From Rhodococcus jostii RHA1 (GTDB lineage: Bacteria; Actinomycetota; Actinomycetes; Mycobacteriales; Mycobacteriaceae), in assembly GCF_000014565.1 (NCBI RefSeq), contig NC_008268.1, positions 2,418,001-2,482,000 on the forward strand: 64,000 nt of DNA, given 5' to 3'. The notes beneath the pieces are model-generated. The model worked only from the letters and a program-made list of their open reading frames with translations, was not told the DNA's origin and made no database searches. Every line of letters begins with the position of its first letter. Position 1 is the first letter of the stretch. Below are positions 26,222-35,869 of this stretch, one piece after another. The position numbers and the translations under genes are program-made.

Positions 26222-26256
26222 GAAAGCCCGAAAGCCCGAGCCCGAAAGCCGAAAGC
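26222..26256. repeat. GAAAGCCC tandem repeat in the NRPS leader
   Basis: Four imperfect copies of GAAAGCCC/GAAAGC lie between the iron box and the NRPS ribosome site. They may be replication slippage or a leader element. Confidence 0.6.
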
Positions 26257-26274
26257 ATCAGGAGTGCCTGTTAG

Positions 26275-29200
26275 ATGTCCCTTTCGATTTCGTTGCCGTC
26301 CACCCTGCAGACCGGGGAGGACACGGCCGATGTCTGTTTGACCGCCGCCCAGCGCGAGCTGTGGTCCGGGCACCAGCTCGACCCGACCCGGTCGGCCTTC
26401 ACCACAGCCGAATACGTGGAGGTCGCCGCCCCCGTCGACATCGACGCTCTCGCGGCGGCGGTACGCACGGTGATCGAGGAGGCCGAGATTCTCTCGGTCC
26501 GCTTCGAGGCCGAACCCGGTGCCGATTCGGCCGACGTCGTCCAGGTGCACGATCGTCGCCACGCCCCCGAACTCGAACGTCTCCAACTCGACCGGGCCGC
26601 CGCCCTGGAGTGGATGCGTGAGGACGTGCGCCGACCGCTCGACTTCGACTCCGCTCCCCTCGTCCGCACGGCACTGATCACGACCGAATCCGGTGTGCTC
26701 TGGTACCTCCGCGCCCCGCACGCGTTGCTCGACGCCTACGGGTATTCGCTGCTCACCCGCCGCGTCGCGGCGCTGTACGCGGCCCGGCTCGCGGGCACCG
26801 AACCCCGGCCGGCCAAGTTCCCGCCGTTGCGGACGCACGTCCAGGCCGCACGGGAATTCGATGCCGCGGCCCCGGACAGCGCGCCGCAGTCGGCTTCGCA
26901 TCCGGTCGGATTCAGCGACACGGTGCGCCGGCCCGTCCCCGACCCCCGTCGGTACACGATCCCGATCGACCCCGACGTCGCGAGGAGCCTGCGCGAGGCG
27001 GCCACCGCGCAGGCGACCACGTGGGCGGAAGCGGTGTACGCGGCCGCTGCCACATACCTGGGCGCCCACACGGGAGCCGAGGAGGTGACGCTCCGGGTTC
27101 CGGTGCTCGCCCGCAACGGGATCGAGCTGGCGTCGCCCGTGACGGCCACGAACATTGTGCCGCTCCGCATTCCGCTCGACGCACGGTCGACGTTCGCCGA
27201 CGTGATCGGCAGGGTGGCCGCCGCATGGTCCGAGACACGTCCGTTCCAGCGCGTCCGGGAGGCAGGCAGACGCGCCACCGGCGGAGCGGTGGTGAACGTC
27301 AAACCGTTCGCCGGCAGAATCGCTTTCGGTCCCACCTTCGGCGCGGTGCATCAACTCGCGACCGGTCCGGTGGAGGACGTGGTCATCTCCGTCTCGGGCG
27401 CCGGCGACGAGCTCACGCTCGAATGGGCCGGAAATCCCGACGTCTACACGGACGACGAGATCCGGCACCACGCACACCGATTCGCGCACTACCTCCGAAC
27501 CATCTCCGTGGCAGCAGAACCCGTCTCCGTGGTCGACGTCTGCGCTCCGGACGAACTGCACCTGTGGCGGTCCGCGGCCGGCCTCGACCGGACCACCGGC
27601 ACGGCAGCGACCCTTCCGGACAACATCGTCTCCGCCTTCCTCGCCCAGGCGCGCACCCACCCGGACCGCGTCGCCGTGAACGATCTGTCCTACCGTGAAC
27701 TCTCGACTCGCAGCGCCGCCCTGGCCCGGCAGCTGAGGTCGGCCGGCGCCGGCCGCGGCACGGTCGTGGCCGTCAGCCTCCCCCGCGGCACCGACCTGAT
27801 CGTCGCCGTCCTCGCGATTCTCCGCAGCGGCGCCACGTACCTGCCGATCGATCCGTCGTCCCCGGCCGAACGCGCGCGGTTCATCCTGCGGGATGCGCAG
27901 CCGTCGCTGGGAATCGGATCCGCCGACCTGCTCGGCGACCTCCCGCGAGTCGAGGAGGACTCGGCACAGTCCGCGTCCGGCGAACTCGACAACGCCGTGC
28001 AGGCGGACGACATCGCGTACGTCATCTACACGTCCGGATCCACCGGTGTCCCCAAGGGCGTTCCGATTCCGCACCGTAACGTGATGCGGTTGTTCGACGT
28101 GTCCCGCGAATGGTTCACGTTCACCGAGGACGACTGCTGGCCCCTGCTGCACTCGTACGCGTTCGACTTCTCCGTCTGGGAGATCTGGGGTGCGCTGCTG
28201 CACGGCGGCCGCCTCGTCACGGTCGACGAGGCCACCCTGACGTCACCGGCCGACCTCGCCGGGCTCCTCGTCGACGAGGGTGTCACGGTGCTGAACCAGA
28301 CGCCTTCCGCGTTCGGGCATCTCGTCGACGCTCTCGTCCGCGCGGACTCGTTCGACCGGCTGCGACTGCGGTACGTCGTGTTCGGCGGTGAGGCTCTCGA
28401 TCCCGCCGTCCTGCGCGCCTGGTTCGCCGCGACCGGTCCGGATGAGGGGGCCGAACTGGTCAACATGTACGGGATCACCGAGACCACCGTGCACGTCACC
28501 GCCACGAAAGTCACCGCAGCCGACGTGGTGGACATCGGGGTTCCGCTCGGCGACCTCCGCACGTACGTCCTCGGGCCGGGGCTGCGTCCGGTGCCGCCCG
28601 GCGTGACCGGCGAGATCTACGTGTCCGGCCCCGGACTGTCCCCGGGCTACCTCGGGCGTCCCGACCTGACGTCGGGACGGTTCGTCGCCGACCCGTTCGC
28701 CCCCGGCGGCACGCGCATGTACCGCACCGGCGACCTCGCACGGTACGACGCGACCGGCACGCTCCACTACCACGGCCGGATCGACGACCAGATCCAATTG
28801 CGCGGTTACCGTGTCGAACTCGGCGAGATCGGTGCCGCGATGACCGCGGTGCCCGACGTGCAGGCGGCGGTGGCCACGGCGCACGAGCAGGCCGGCGGCG
28901 ACCAGCGGATCGTCGGATACGTCGTTCCCCGTCCGGGCGGCGAGCACGACGCCGTCGAGGAGCAGGTGCGGGCGCACCTGGTCCGCTCCCTTCCCGGGTA
29001 CATGACGCCGTCCGCACTGGTGATGCTCGACCGATTGCCGTTGACCCACAACGGCAAGGTCGACAAGGACGCGCTGCCCGCCCCCCGTTGGCTCGGACAG
29101 GCCGGCGACACACCGCGGACCGACACCGAAGCCCGGATCCTCCCGCTGTTCACCTCGGTGCTCGGCGCCGAGCAGGTCGGTGTCCACGACGACTTCTTCG

Positions 29201-32200
29201 CACTCGGCGGGAACTCCCTCCTCGCCGCCGCTCTCGTGTCCGCGATCACCGCGGAACTGGCCGTGCCACTGCGGGTTGCCACGGTCTTCGAGAATCCCAC
29301 CGTGGCCGCCGTGGCCGCGCAACTGGAGGACGCCGGCGAGCGGGTATCGGCGAGCAGGCCGTCCCCGCGGGACCTCCCTGAGGGCACGCCGGTGCCGCTG
29401 TCACCCGCGCAGGAACGTCTGTGGTTCCTCGACAGCGCCGCCGGCGGCGGAACGTACCTGCTGGCACTTGCCGTCGACTTCGGGGAAGGCCTCGAACCCG
29501 ACGCCCTGTCCGCGGCGCTCGGGGACGTCGTGACCCGGCATCAGTCGTTGCGGACGGTGTTCCCCCTCGTCGACTCGGTACCCCACCAGGTCGTGCTTCC
29601 CGCCGGAGATGCGAAGGTTCGGCTCGAACGTGTCGACAACGTCGGCAACATCGAGGGGCACATCGCGGCGATGACGACGGTGGGTCTCGGGCTCACCGAC
29701 CAGCCGCCGCTGCGCGCGGTGCTGTACGAACCGCAGCACACGCTGGTCCTGTTGCTGCACCACATCATCGGCGACGAGTGGTCGCAGTCGAGACTGCTGG
29801 ACGACCTCGCCTTCGCGTACAACGCCCGCCGCGCCGGACGGGCACCGGAGTTCACGCCGCTGCCGTTGCAGTACCCGGACGTCGCCGTGTGGCAACGCGA
29901 ACGCATCGGCGCCGGCGACGACGCGACCCCGTTGCTGACCGGCCAACTCGACTACTGGCGTGAGCAACTCGCCGGTCTGCCGCTCGAACTGGGCTGGCGC
30001 ACCGACCGACCCCGACCGGCCCTGCCCACCAACCGTGGCGCAAGCGTTCACCGCACGCTGTCGCCGTCGCTGCACGCGGCCGTCGAGTCGCTCGCCGCCG
30101 AGCGCCGCGCGAGCTTCTTCATGATCGTCCACGCCGCCGTGGCCGTGCTGCTCGAAAGGCTGGGCGCCGGCGAGGACATCGCCCTCGGCGTGCCCGTCGC
30201 CGGTCGCAGTCACCCCGACCTCGACGCCATGGTGGGCTGCTTCATCAACACGGTGGTCCTGCGGACCGACGTCTCGGGCGACCCGACGTTCGACGACCTG
30301 CTGGATCGGGTCAGGGCCGTCGACCTCGACGCCGTCGACTACGCCGACGTGCCCTTCAACCGTATCGTCGAACTCGTCAATCCCCCACGGTCGTCGGCCC
30401 GCCACCCGCTGTTCCAGGTGATGTTGTCGCACTGGAAGCAGGACGGCGCGGCGGCGCGATTCGACGGGACGACCGCCGCGGTGCGGATGCTCGACGCGAC
30501 GTCCGCGAAATTCGATCTGGCGCTGCGCTTCCAGGAACGCCCGGACAGCGGCGGGGTCGACGTGACGTTCGAGTACTCCACCGAACTCTTCGATGCCGCG
30601 ACCGTCGAATCCTTCGCGGACCGCCTCGCCGTGGTGATCGAGCGGCTCGTCGCGAACCACGAGCAGCGGATCGCCCGGGTCGACATCCTGACCCCGCAGG
30701 AGCGGGGCCGAGTGCTCGGCGAATGGTCCCATGCGGAGCACTCCGTTCCGGCCCGCACCTTCGACGAGTACTTCTCGGCGCAGGTGGCGGAGACACCCGA
30801 CGCCGAGGCTCTCGCCGTCGGCGCGAGCGTGCGGCCCGCGGTCTCCCTCACGTACCGGCAGCTCGACGAGCGGGCGAACCGGATTGCCCACCTGCTGATC
30901 TCGCGTGGCGCGGGCCCCGGTGACGTGGTCGCGCTCGCACTCGACCGGTCCGCCGAGCTGATCATCAGCGTTCTCGCCGTGTTGAAAAGCGGTGCCGCGT
31001 ACCTTCCCGTCGATCCCACGTACCCGGCCGACCGGATCGCGCACATGCTCGCCGACGGCGCACCGGTCGCGATCCTCACGTCTTCCGTCGGTGTGCCCGA
31101 CCGCACCCCGCTGGGCACCGACGTGCCCATTCTCGACCTGGACGATCCGGGCCTGCAGTCCCTGCTCGACACCCAGCCGGTCACGGCCCCCACCGACGCG
31201 GACCGGAGCAGGCCGCTGAAACTCGACGACGCCGCGTATCTCATCTACACGTCCGGATCGACGGGGGTGCCGAAGGGGGTCGTCGTCCCCCACCGGGGCA
31301 TCGCGGACCTGCTGTCGCTGCAGTCGGACGTGATCGGCATGGACCACACCACTCGGGCGCTCCACTTCTCGTCCATCAGCTTCGACCTCGCGTTCTGGCA
31401 GATCATGTGGGGTGTGCTCTCGGGCGGAACACTGGTGGTCGCGACGGACGCCGACCGCATCCCGGGTGAGCCGCTCGCCCGGGTCATCAACGAACACGAC
31501 GTGAACTTCGTCGGCGTGCCACCGTCTTTCGCCGCCGCCTTCCCGCCGGAGCATCCCATTCCGGACGGCGTCGACCTGATGCTCGGCGCCGAGAAGCTCA
31601 CACCCCAGCTGATCGAGCGGTACGCCCCCGGCCGCCGGCTGTTCAACGCGTACGGTCCCACCGAGTGCACGGTCAACGCCACGCTTGCCCTCGTGGAACC
31701 GGGGCACGAAGGTCCGGTCCCCATCGGCGTCGTCGATCCGGGCAAGCACGCCTACGTCCTGGACCACGCGCTGCGGCCGGTGCCTCCGGGTGTGTCCGGC
31801 GAGCTGTATCTCGCGGGCGACAGCGTCACCCGGGGATACCGCAACCAGAGTCCCAAGACGGCGGAACGTTTCATCGCCGACCCTTTCGCGGTGCCGGGCA
31901 GTCGCATGTACCGGACGTCGGATGTGGTGTGGTGGGGCCGGGACGGTCAGATCTATTTCACCGGCCGCGCCGACTCGCAGGTCAAGGTGCGCGGATTCCG
32001 CATCGAACTCAACGAGATCGAGGCGGTGCTGTCCGGTGACCCGGACGTCGAGCACATCGTCGTCGTGGTCCGTGAGGACCGCCCGGGCGATCAGCGACTG
32101 GTCGCGTACGCGACGTCGGTGCCGGGCGGCCGGATCGACCCCGACCAGTTGCACCGTCGTGCCGCCAGCAGGCTGCCGGACTACATGATTCCGGCCGCGT

Positions 32201-33375
32201 TCATCGCCGTCGACGAGTTCCCCACCCTCCCCAACGGCAAGCTCGACCAGACGTCGCTTCCCGTTCCGCACCTGTCACTGCAGGTGTCCGAGCGGGGGCC
32301 GCGCACCGCGCGCGAAGAGGTGCTGTGCCAGTTGTTCGCCGAGGCTCTCGGTATCGAGCGGGTCGGCATCGACGACAGCTTCTTCGACCTCGGTGGCCAC
32401 TCGCTGATGGCGGCCGGATTGATGAGCGCGATCTCGAAGCGGCTGTCCGTGACCGCGACCGTGGCCTCGCTCTTCGCGGCGCCGACCGTGGCCCAGCTGG
32501 CAGGCCGTCTCGACGACGATCACGACGCCGACGCGCTGGCCGTCCTGCTGCCGTTCCGCACCGAGGGGTCCAAGCCACCGGTGTTCTGCTTCCACCCCGC
32601 AGGCGGAATCAGCTGGGGCTACTCGGGGTTGCTGCGGCACATCGACGACGACTACCCGCTGTACGGCGTGCAGGCCTCCAACCTGTCGACGTCCGAGCGG
32701 CCGCCGGAAACGCTCGAGGACATGGCGGCCGAGTACATCGAGCACATGCGGACCGTGCAGCCCGAGGGCCCCTACCACCTCCTCGGATGGTCGCTGGGCG
32801 GCGTCGTCGCGCACGCCATCGCCGGTGCGCTGCAGAACCAGGGTGAGGAACTCGGCATGCTCGTCATGCTCGACTCCTTCCCGTCGGACGCGTGGGCCTC
32901 GATGCCGACGGAACAGGACGCGCTCGCCGCGCTGCTCTACATGGTCGGCTACGACCCCGAGCCGCTGCTCGCCTCCGACACCGAGCCGCACCGCGGCGGC
33001 GGCCTGGACCGGCAGCAGGTGATCGACATCCTGCGCGGCGAAGGCAGTGCGCTCGCCGGGATCAACGAGCACACCCCGGCAGCGATGATCGACAACTTCG
33101 CGAACGCCGTGCGCCTCGAATCCGAACCCTCACAGATCGTCGTGGACTCCGACATGCTCTTCTTCACTGCGGCTAGGAATCCCGCGACCGCGGCGACGTA
33201 CGACCTGTGGCGGCCCTACCTGACCGGCACCATCGTCAACCACGACCTCGACTGCGAGCACAAGGACATGACCCAGCCCCGTTGGATCGGCGAAGTCGGC
33301 TCCGTCGTGAACGAGGCCCTCGCCTCGTTCGGCTCGCGCATGAACCCCATCAACACAGAACAGGGAGATCGATGA
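26275..33375 (+). CDS. Two-module NRPS (C-A-PCP-C-A-PCP-TE), DhbF-like siderophore synthetase
   Basis: This is a 2366-aa synthetase, close in size and layout to DhbF. Domains: C1 ~1-440, A1 ~445-930, PCP1 (S981 in GGNSL), C2 ~1040-1470, A2 ~1495-1990, PCP2 (S2043 in GGHSL), TE ~2100-2366 (S2173 in GWSLGG, likely H2329). The A1 pocket reads D-F-W-N-V-G-M-V-H-K, one residue from the known Thr code; A2 reads D-L-W-G-M-G-A-V-N-K, which I cannot assign. C1 has PHALLDA (H149) instead of HHxxxDG; C2 has HHIIGDE (H1162-H1163). C1 probably accepts dihydroxybenzoate from the free aryl carrier. An iron box precedes it. No MbtH gene is in the window. Confidence 0.93.
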   Translation: MSLSISLPSTLQTGEDTADVCLTAAQRELWSGHQLDPTRSAFTTAEYVEVAAPVDIDALAAAVRTVIEEAEILSVRFEAEPGADSADVVQVHDRRHAPELERLQLDRAAALEWMREDVRRPLDFDSAPLVRTALITTESGVLWYLRAPHALLDAYGYSLLTRRVAALYAARLAGTEPRPAKFPPLRTHVQAAREFDAAAPDSAPQSASHPVGFSDTVRRPVPDPRRYTIPIDPDVARSLREAATAQATTWAEAVYAAAATYLGAHTGAEEVTLRVPVLARNGIELASPVTATNIVPLRIPLDARSTFADVIGRVAAAWSETRPFQRVREAGRRATGGAVVNVKPFAGRIAFGPTFGAVHQLATGPVEDVVISVSGAGDELTLEWAGNPDVYTDDEIRHHAHRFAHYLRTISVAAEPVSVVDVCAPDELHLWRSAAGLDRTTGTAATLPDNIVSAFLAQARTHPDRVAVNDLSYRELSTRSAALARQLRSAGAGRGTVVAVSLPRGTDLIVAVLAILRSGATYLPIDPSSPAERARFILRDAQPSLGIGSADLLGDLPRVEEDSAQSASGELDNAVQADDIAYVIYTSGSTGVPKGVPIPHRNVMRLFDVSREWFTFTEDDCWPLLHSYAFDFSVWEIWGALLHGGRLVTVDEATLTSPADLAGLLVDEGVTVLNQTPSAFGHLVDALVRADSFDRLRLRYVVFGGEALDPAVLRAWFAATGPDEGAELVNMYGITETTVHVTATKVTAADVVDIGVPLGDLRTYVLGPGLRPVPPGVTGEIYVSGPGLSPGYLGRPDLTSGRFVADPFAPGGTRMYRTGDLARYDATGTLHYHGRIDDQIQLRGYRVELGEIGAAMTAVPDVQAAVATAHEQAGGDQRIVGYVVPRPGGEHDAVEEQVRAHLVRSLPGYMTPSALVMLDRLPLTHNGKVDKDALPAPRWLGQAGDTPRTDTEARILPLFTSVLGAEQVGVHDDFFALGGNSLLAAALVSAITAELAVPLRVATVFENPTVAAVAAQLEDAGERVSASRPSPRDLPEGTPVPLSPAQERLWFLDSAAGGGTYLLALAVDFGEGLEPDALSAALGDVVTRHQSLRTVFPLVDSVPHQVVLPAGDAKVRLERVDNVGNIEGHIAAMTTVGLGLTDQPPLRAVLYEPQHTLVLLLHHIIGDEWSQSRLLDDLAFAYNARRAGRAPEFTPLPLQYPDVAVWQRERIGAGDDATPLLTGQLDYWREQLAGLPLELGWRTDRPRPALPTNRGASVHRTLSPSLHAAVESLAAERRASFFMIVHAAVAVLLERLGAGEDIALGVPVAGRSHPDLDAMVGCFINTVVLRTDVSGDPTFDDLLDRVRAVDLDAVDYADVPFNRIVELVNPPRSSARHPLFQVMLSHWKQDGAAARFDGTTAAVRMLDATSAKFDLALRFQERPDSGGVDVTFEYSTELFDAATVESFADRLAVVIERLVANHEQRIARVDILTPQERGRVLGEWSHAEHSVPARTFDEYFSAQVAETPDAEALAVGASVRPAVSLTYRQLDERANRIAHLLISRGAGPGDVVALALDRSAELIISVLAVLKSGAAYLPVDPTYPADRIAHMLADGAPVAILTSSVGVPDRTPLGTDVPILDLDDPGLQSLLDTQPVTAPTDADRSRPLKLDDAAYLIYTSGSTGVPKGVVVPHRGIADLLSLQSDVIGMDHTTRALHFSSISFDLAFWQIMWGVLSGGTLVVATDADRIPGEPLARVINEHDVNFVGVPPSFAAAFPPEHPIPDGVDLMLGAEKLTPQLIERYAPGRRLFNAYGPTECTVNATLALVEPGHEGPVPIGVVDPGKHAYVLDHALRPVPPGVSGELYLAGDSVTRGYRNQSPKTAERFIADPFAVPGSRMYRTSDVVWWGRDGQIYFTGRADSQVKVRGFRIELNEIEAVLSGDPDVEHIVVVVREDRPGDQRLVAYATSVPGGRIDPDQLHRRAASRLPDYMIPAAFIAVDEFPTLPNGKLDQTSLPVPHLSLQVSERGPRTAREEVLCQLFAEALGIERVGIDDSFFDLGGHSLMAAGLMSAISKRLSVTATVASLFAAPTVAQLAGRLDDDHDADALAVLLPFRTEGSKPPVFCFHPAGGISWGYSGLLRHIDDDYPLYGVQASNLSTSERPPETLEDMAAEYIEHMRTVQPEGPYHLLGWSLGGVVAHAIAGALQNQGEELGMLVMLDSFPSDAWASMPTEQDALAALLYMVGYDPEPLLASDTEPHRGGGLDRQQVIDILRGEGSALAGINEHTPAAMIDNFANAVRLESEPSQIVVDSDMLFFTAARNPATAATYDLWRPYLTGTIVNHDLDCEHKDMTQPRWIGEVGSVVNEALASFGSRMNPINTEQGDR

Positions 33376-34436
33376 AAACGTCCGGAAGATACTGGCGTAG
33401 AGCCGGAATCGTGATGATTGCGGCAACCGCGCTGTTCGCGGGTGCCTGCAGCGAGTCGAATTCCGACTCGACCGACGCGGCGGGATCCGTCACCGGACAG
33501 GCCGACGCGTCGGCCTTCCCCGTGTCGATTCCGTCGGCGCTCGGTACCGCCGAGATCACGGAGGCACCGGAACGCGTCGTCACGATCGGCTGGGGCAGCG
33601 AGGACGCGGCACTGTCGCTCGGCGTCGTGCCCGTCGCCGTGCAGAACATGAAGTCGGACACGGGAACCGACGACGGCCTGCTGCCGTGGTCGCGGGCGAA
33701 GCTCGAAGAGCTCGACCCGAACGCGGAACCCACGTTGCTGACGGCGTCGAGCAAGGAGATGCCGTACGAGCAGATCGCGGCACTCGACCCCGACGTCATC
33801 CTGGCTGTCCACTCGGGCGTGAACCAGGAGCAGTACGACAAGCTCTCGGCCATCGCCCCCACCGTGGCGTACCCGGAGCGTCGCTGGGCCACCAGCTGGG
33901 AAGACCAGATCACCACCGTCGGCAAGGCCCTCGGCCGGTCCGCACAGGCCGAGACACTGGTGACCCAGACGCAGGACACCCTCGCGCAGGCGAAGTCGCA
34001 GCACCCCGAGTTCGCCGGGAAGACGGTGGCATTCGGTAGCGGCACCGAGCCGGGATCGTACAACTTCTACTTCGACACCGATCCTCGCCTGAAGATGCTG
34101 GCCAGCCTCGGTTTCACGGTCGACCCGCTCGCCCAGCAGTTGCGCGAGAGCAGTGACCAGACCAAGTTCGCGGCTCCCGTCAGCCTGGAACTGCTGCCGA
34201 CGTACAACCCGGACGTGCTGCTCGCGTGGTACCTGTCGCCCGAGCTGCAGAACGAGGTCCAGTCGAACCCGCTGTTCGCCGGGATGAAGGCCGTGCGTGA
34301 CAACGCCTACGTGGGTCTGACCGATCCGCCGCTGGTGTTCGCGTCGAGCTCGCCGAACGTGCTCAGCGTGCCGTGGCTGCTGGACAAGCTGCTCCCGCAG
34401 CTGTCGCAGGCCGCGAACAACGCTCAGGCCAGCTAG
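33372..34436 (+). CDS. Siderophore-binding lipoprotein (FecB/FhuD family)
   Basis: This 354-aa iron-siderophore ABC substrate-binding protein has a basic N-terminus, hydrophobic stretch and lipobox ending at Cys26 (LFAGAC). Family segments are APERVVTIGWGSEDAALSLG, ALDPDVILAVHSG and LPTYNPDVLLAWYLS. ATG 33372 overlaps the NRPS stop (ATGA), with GGGAG upstream, so uptake and synthesis are coupled. No permease or ATPase genes follow; those must be elsewhere. Confidence 0.92.
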   Translation: MKTSGRYWRRAGIVMIAATALFAGACSESNSDSTDAAGSVTGQADASAFPVSIPSALGTAEITEAPERVVTIGWGSEDAALSLGVVPVAVQNMKSDTGTDDGLLPWSRAKLEELDPNAEPTLLTASSKEMPYEQIAALDPDVILAVHSGVNQEQYDKLSAIAPTVAYPERRWATSWEDQITTVGKALGRSAQAETLVTQTQDTLAQAKSQHPEFAGKTVAFGSGTEPGSYNFYFDTDPRLKMLASLGFTVDPLAQQLRESSDQTKFAAPVSLELLPTYNPDVLLAWYLSPELQNEVQSNPLFAGMKAVRDNAYVGLTDPPLVFASSSPNVLSVPWLLDKLLPQLSQAANNAQAS

Positions 34437-34452
34437 TTCCCACCTGAGCGCG

Positions 34453-35724
34453 TCACTGTGCCGCTGCCGAGAGGTCGTCCTCCTCGGCAGCGGCACTGCT
34501 GTAGGTGCGCAACCCCTTCAAGGTCAGCGCGAGAACCGCAAGCACCACGATGCCGCCCGCCCCGTAGAGGAGGAACGCCTCACGCGGACCCACCGCGGCT
34601 CCGACGGCGCCGGCGACGAGCGCTCCGGCAGCCGAGCCCGTGGAGATCTGGGCGCCCCACACACCGGCGACGCGTCCGCGGCATTCCTCGGGCGTCTCGG
34701 TCTGGATGACGGCGTACCGGAGGATGTCACCGAGGACGCGGCCGAATCCGTGTGCGGCGAGCCCGAGGAACGTGACCGCGATCATCGGGACGGCGCCGAC
34801 GCCGATCAGCCCGGCCGACGCGATCATGGCCGCGAGGAACACGATCAGGCCACCGCGACGAGCAGTTCCCGTCCAGCCGCTCGTGAGTGATCCGGTGAGG
34901 GCGCCGACGGCGGGGGCGCTGTAGAGCAGTCCGGTCGCCGCCGGTCCGGCATGGAGGACCTGGCTCGCGTAGGCGGGCAGCAGCACGTTCCAGCCGGTCA
35001 GCATCATGGCGCAGAACCCGACCAGCAGCGTCCCGCCGACGACGGAGTCCTTGGCGGCATAGGTGAAGCCGCTGGCGATCGACCGCAGCGGACTCTCGGT
35101 GTTCTTGACCGGCGGCGGCAGCGAGGGCAGCCGGGCGATGCAGTACGCGGTGATTCCCGAGGACACCGCGGCCAGAACGTAGTTGGTGCCCACGGATGTC
35201 GCCGCGATGATCACACCGCCGATGGCAGGCGACGCGACCGTGCCGAGGTCGGCCATCACGGTCATCAGGGCACCGGCGGCGGCCATCTTGTCCTTGGGGA
35301 GCAGCGACGGGATCACCGCCATCAGCGCGGTCGCGGAGATGCCGCCGGCGAGGCCCTCGATCACGCCACAGAGGTAGATGATCCACAACTGGGGTGTGGG
35401 CAGGAACGCGTTGACCGCGAGGATAGCGAAGGCCAGACCCGCTGCGGCACGGGCGAGGGAGATGACCGGCCTGCGGTCGTACCGGTCGGCGATCACGCCG
35501 CCGAACAGGGTGCCGATGAACACCGAGGAGCCCACGACGATGCTCGCCGCGCCCACTGCCAGTGTGGAATTCGTCATGTCGTACACCTGCAGCGGCACTG
35601 CCACCAGCAGCAGACCCAGACCGAAGATGGAGATCGTGCGGGCAATGAAGATGTATCGGAACTCGCGACTCGTCCGTAGAGGCGTCAAGTCGATTGCGTA
35701 TCGCGATAATCCGGCCATTGTCAT
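34453..35724 (-). CDS. EntS-like MFS siderophore exporter
   Basis: This ~423-aa MFS protein has 12 helices. The N-terminus (FRYIFIARTISIFGLGLLLVAVPLQVY, then GGVIADRYDRRPVISLAR) parallels the enterobactin exporter EntS. It probably secretes the siderophore made by the adjacent NRPS. Start is uncertain: ATG 35724 or 35718; a TTG at 35778 opens the frame. It converges on the binding-protein gene, with a hairpin covering its last codons, and has an iron box about 60 bases upstream. Confidence 0.85.
   Translation of the reverse strand: MTMAGLSRYAIDLTPLRTSREFRYIFIARTISIFGLGLLLVAVPLQVYDMTNSTLAVGAASIVVGSSVFIGTLFGGVIADRYDRRPVISLARAAAGLAFAILAVNAFLPTPQLWIIYLCGVIEGLAGGISATALMAVIPSLLPKDKMAAAGALMTVMADLGTVASPAIGGVIIAATSVGTNYVLAAVSSGITAYCIARLPSLPPPVKNTESPLRSIASGFTYAAKDSVVGGTLLVGFCAMMLTGWNVLLPAYASQVLHAGPAATGLLYSAPAVGALTGSLTSGWTGTARRGGLIVFLAAMIASAGLIGVGAVPMIAVTFLGLAAHGFGRVLGDILRYAVIQTETPEECRGRVAGVWGAQISTGSAAGALVAGAVGAAVGPREAFLLYGAGGIVVLAVLALTLKGLRTYSSAAAEEDDLSAAAQ
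34458..34496. terminator. Bidirectional hairpin between convergent siderophore genes
   Basis: GTGCCGCTGCCGAG (34458-34471) and CTCGGCAGCGGCAC (34483-34496) form a perfect 14-bp stem with an 11-base loop. It lies 21 bases past the binding-protein stop and within the last 15 codons of the exporter, so it can stop transcription both ways. There is no clear U-tract. Confidence 0.65.
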
Positions 35725-35784
35725 CCATTCACATTCGGTTGCAACAGCTCTCCGTTTCGCCGTTCGCGTGGAGAGCAACTATGC

Positions 35785-35803
35785 TTAGGCTTCACTAACC
35801 CAG
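35785..35803. promoter_or_regulatory. Candidate iron box between exporter and aryl carrier genes
   Basis: TTAGGCTTCACTAACCCAG keeps both half-sites (TTAGG and CTAACC) of the iron box, 13 of 19 positions. It lies in the divergent region between the exporter and the aryl carrier protein and could control both. Confidence 0.5.
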
Positions 35804-35869
35804 CAACCTACCCCATGTCGTCGAATCGGCTCAACGGGCCGTGGTTCGACGCCGCACCGGAGGATGACA

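Noticed and set aside
29401..32271. 956-aa minus-strand open frame inside the NRPS
   Set aside because: Composition is that of an antisense shadow in high-GC DNA; the plus strand has unmistakable NRPS motifs throughout.
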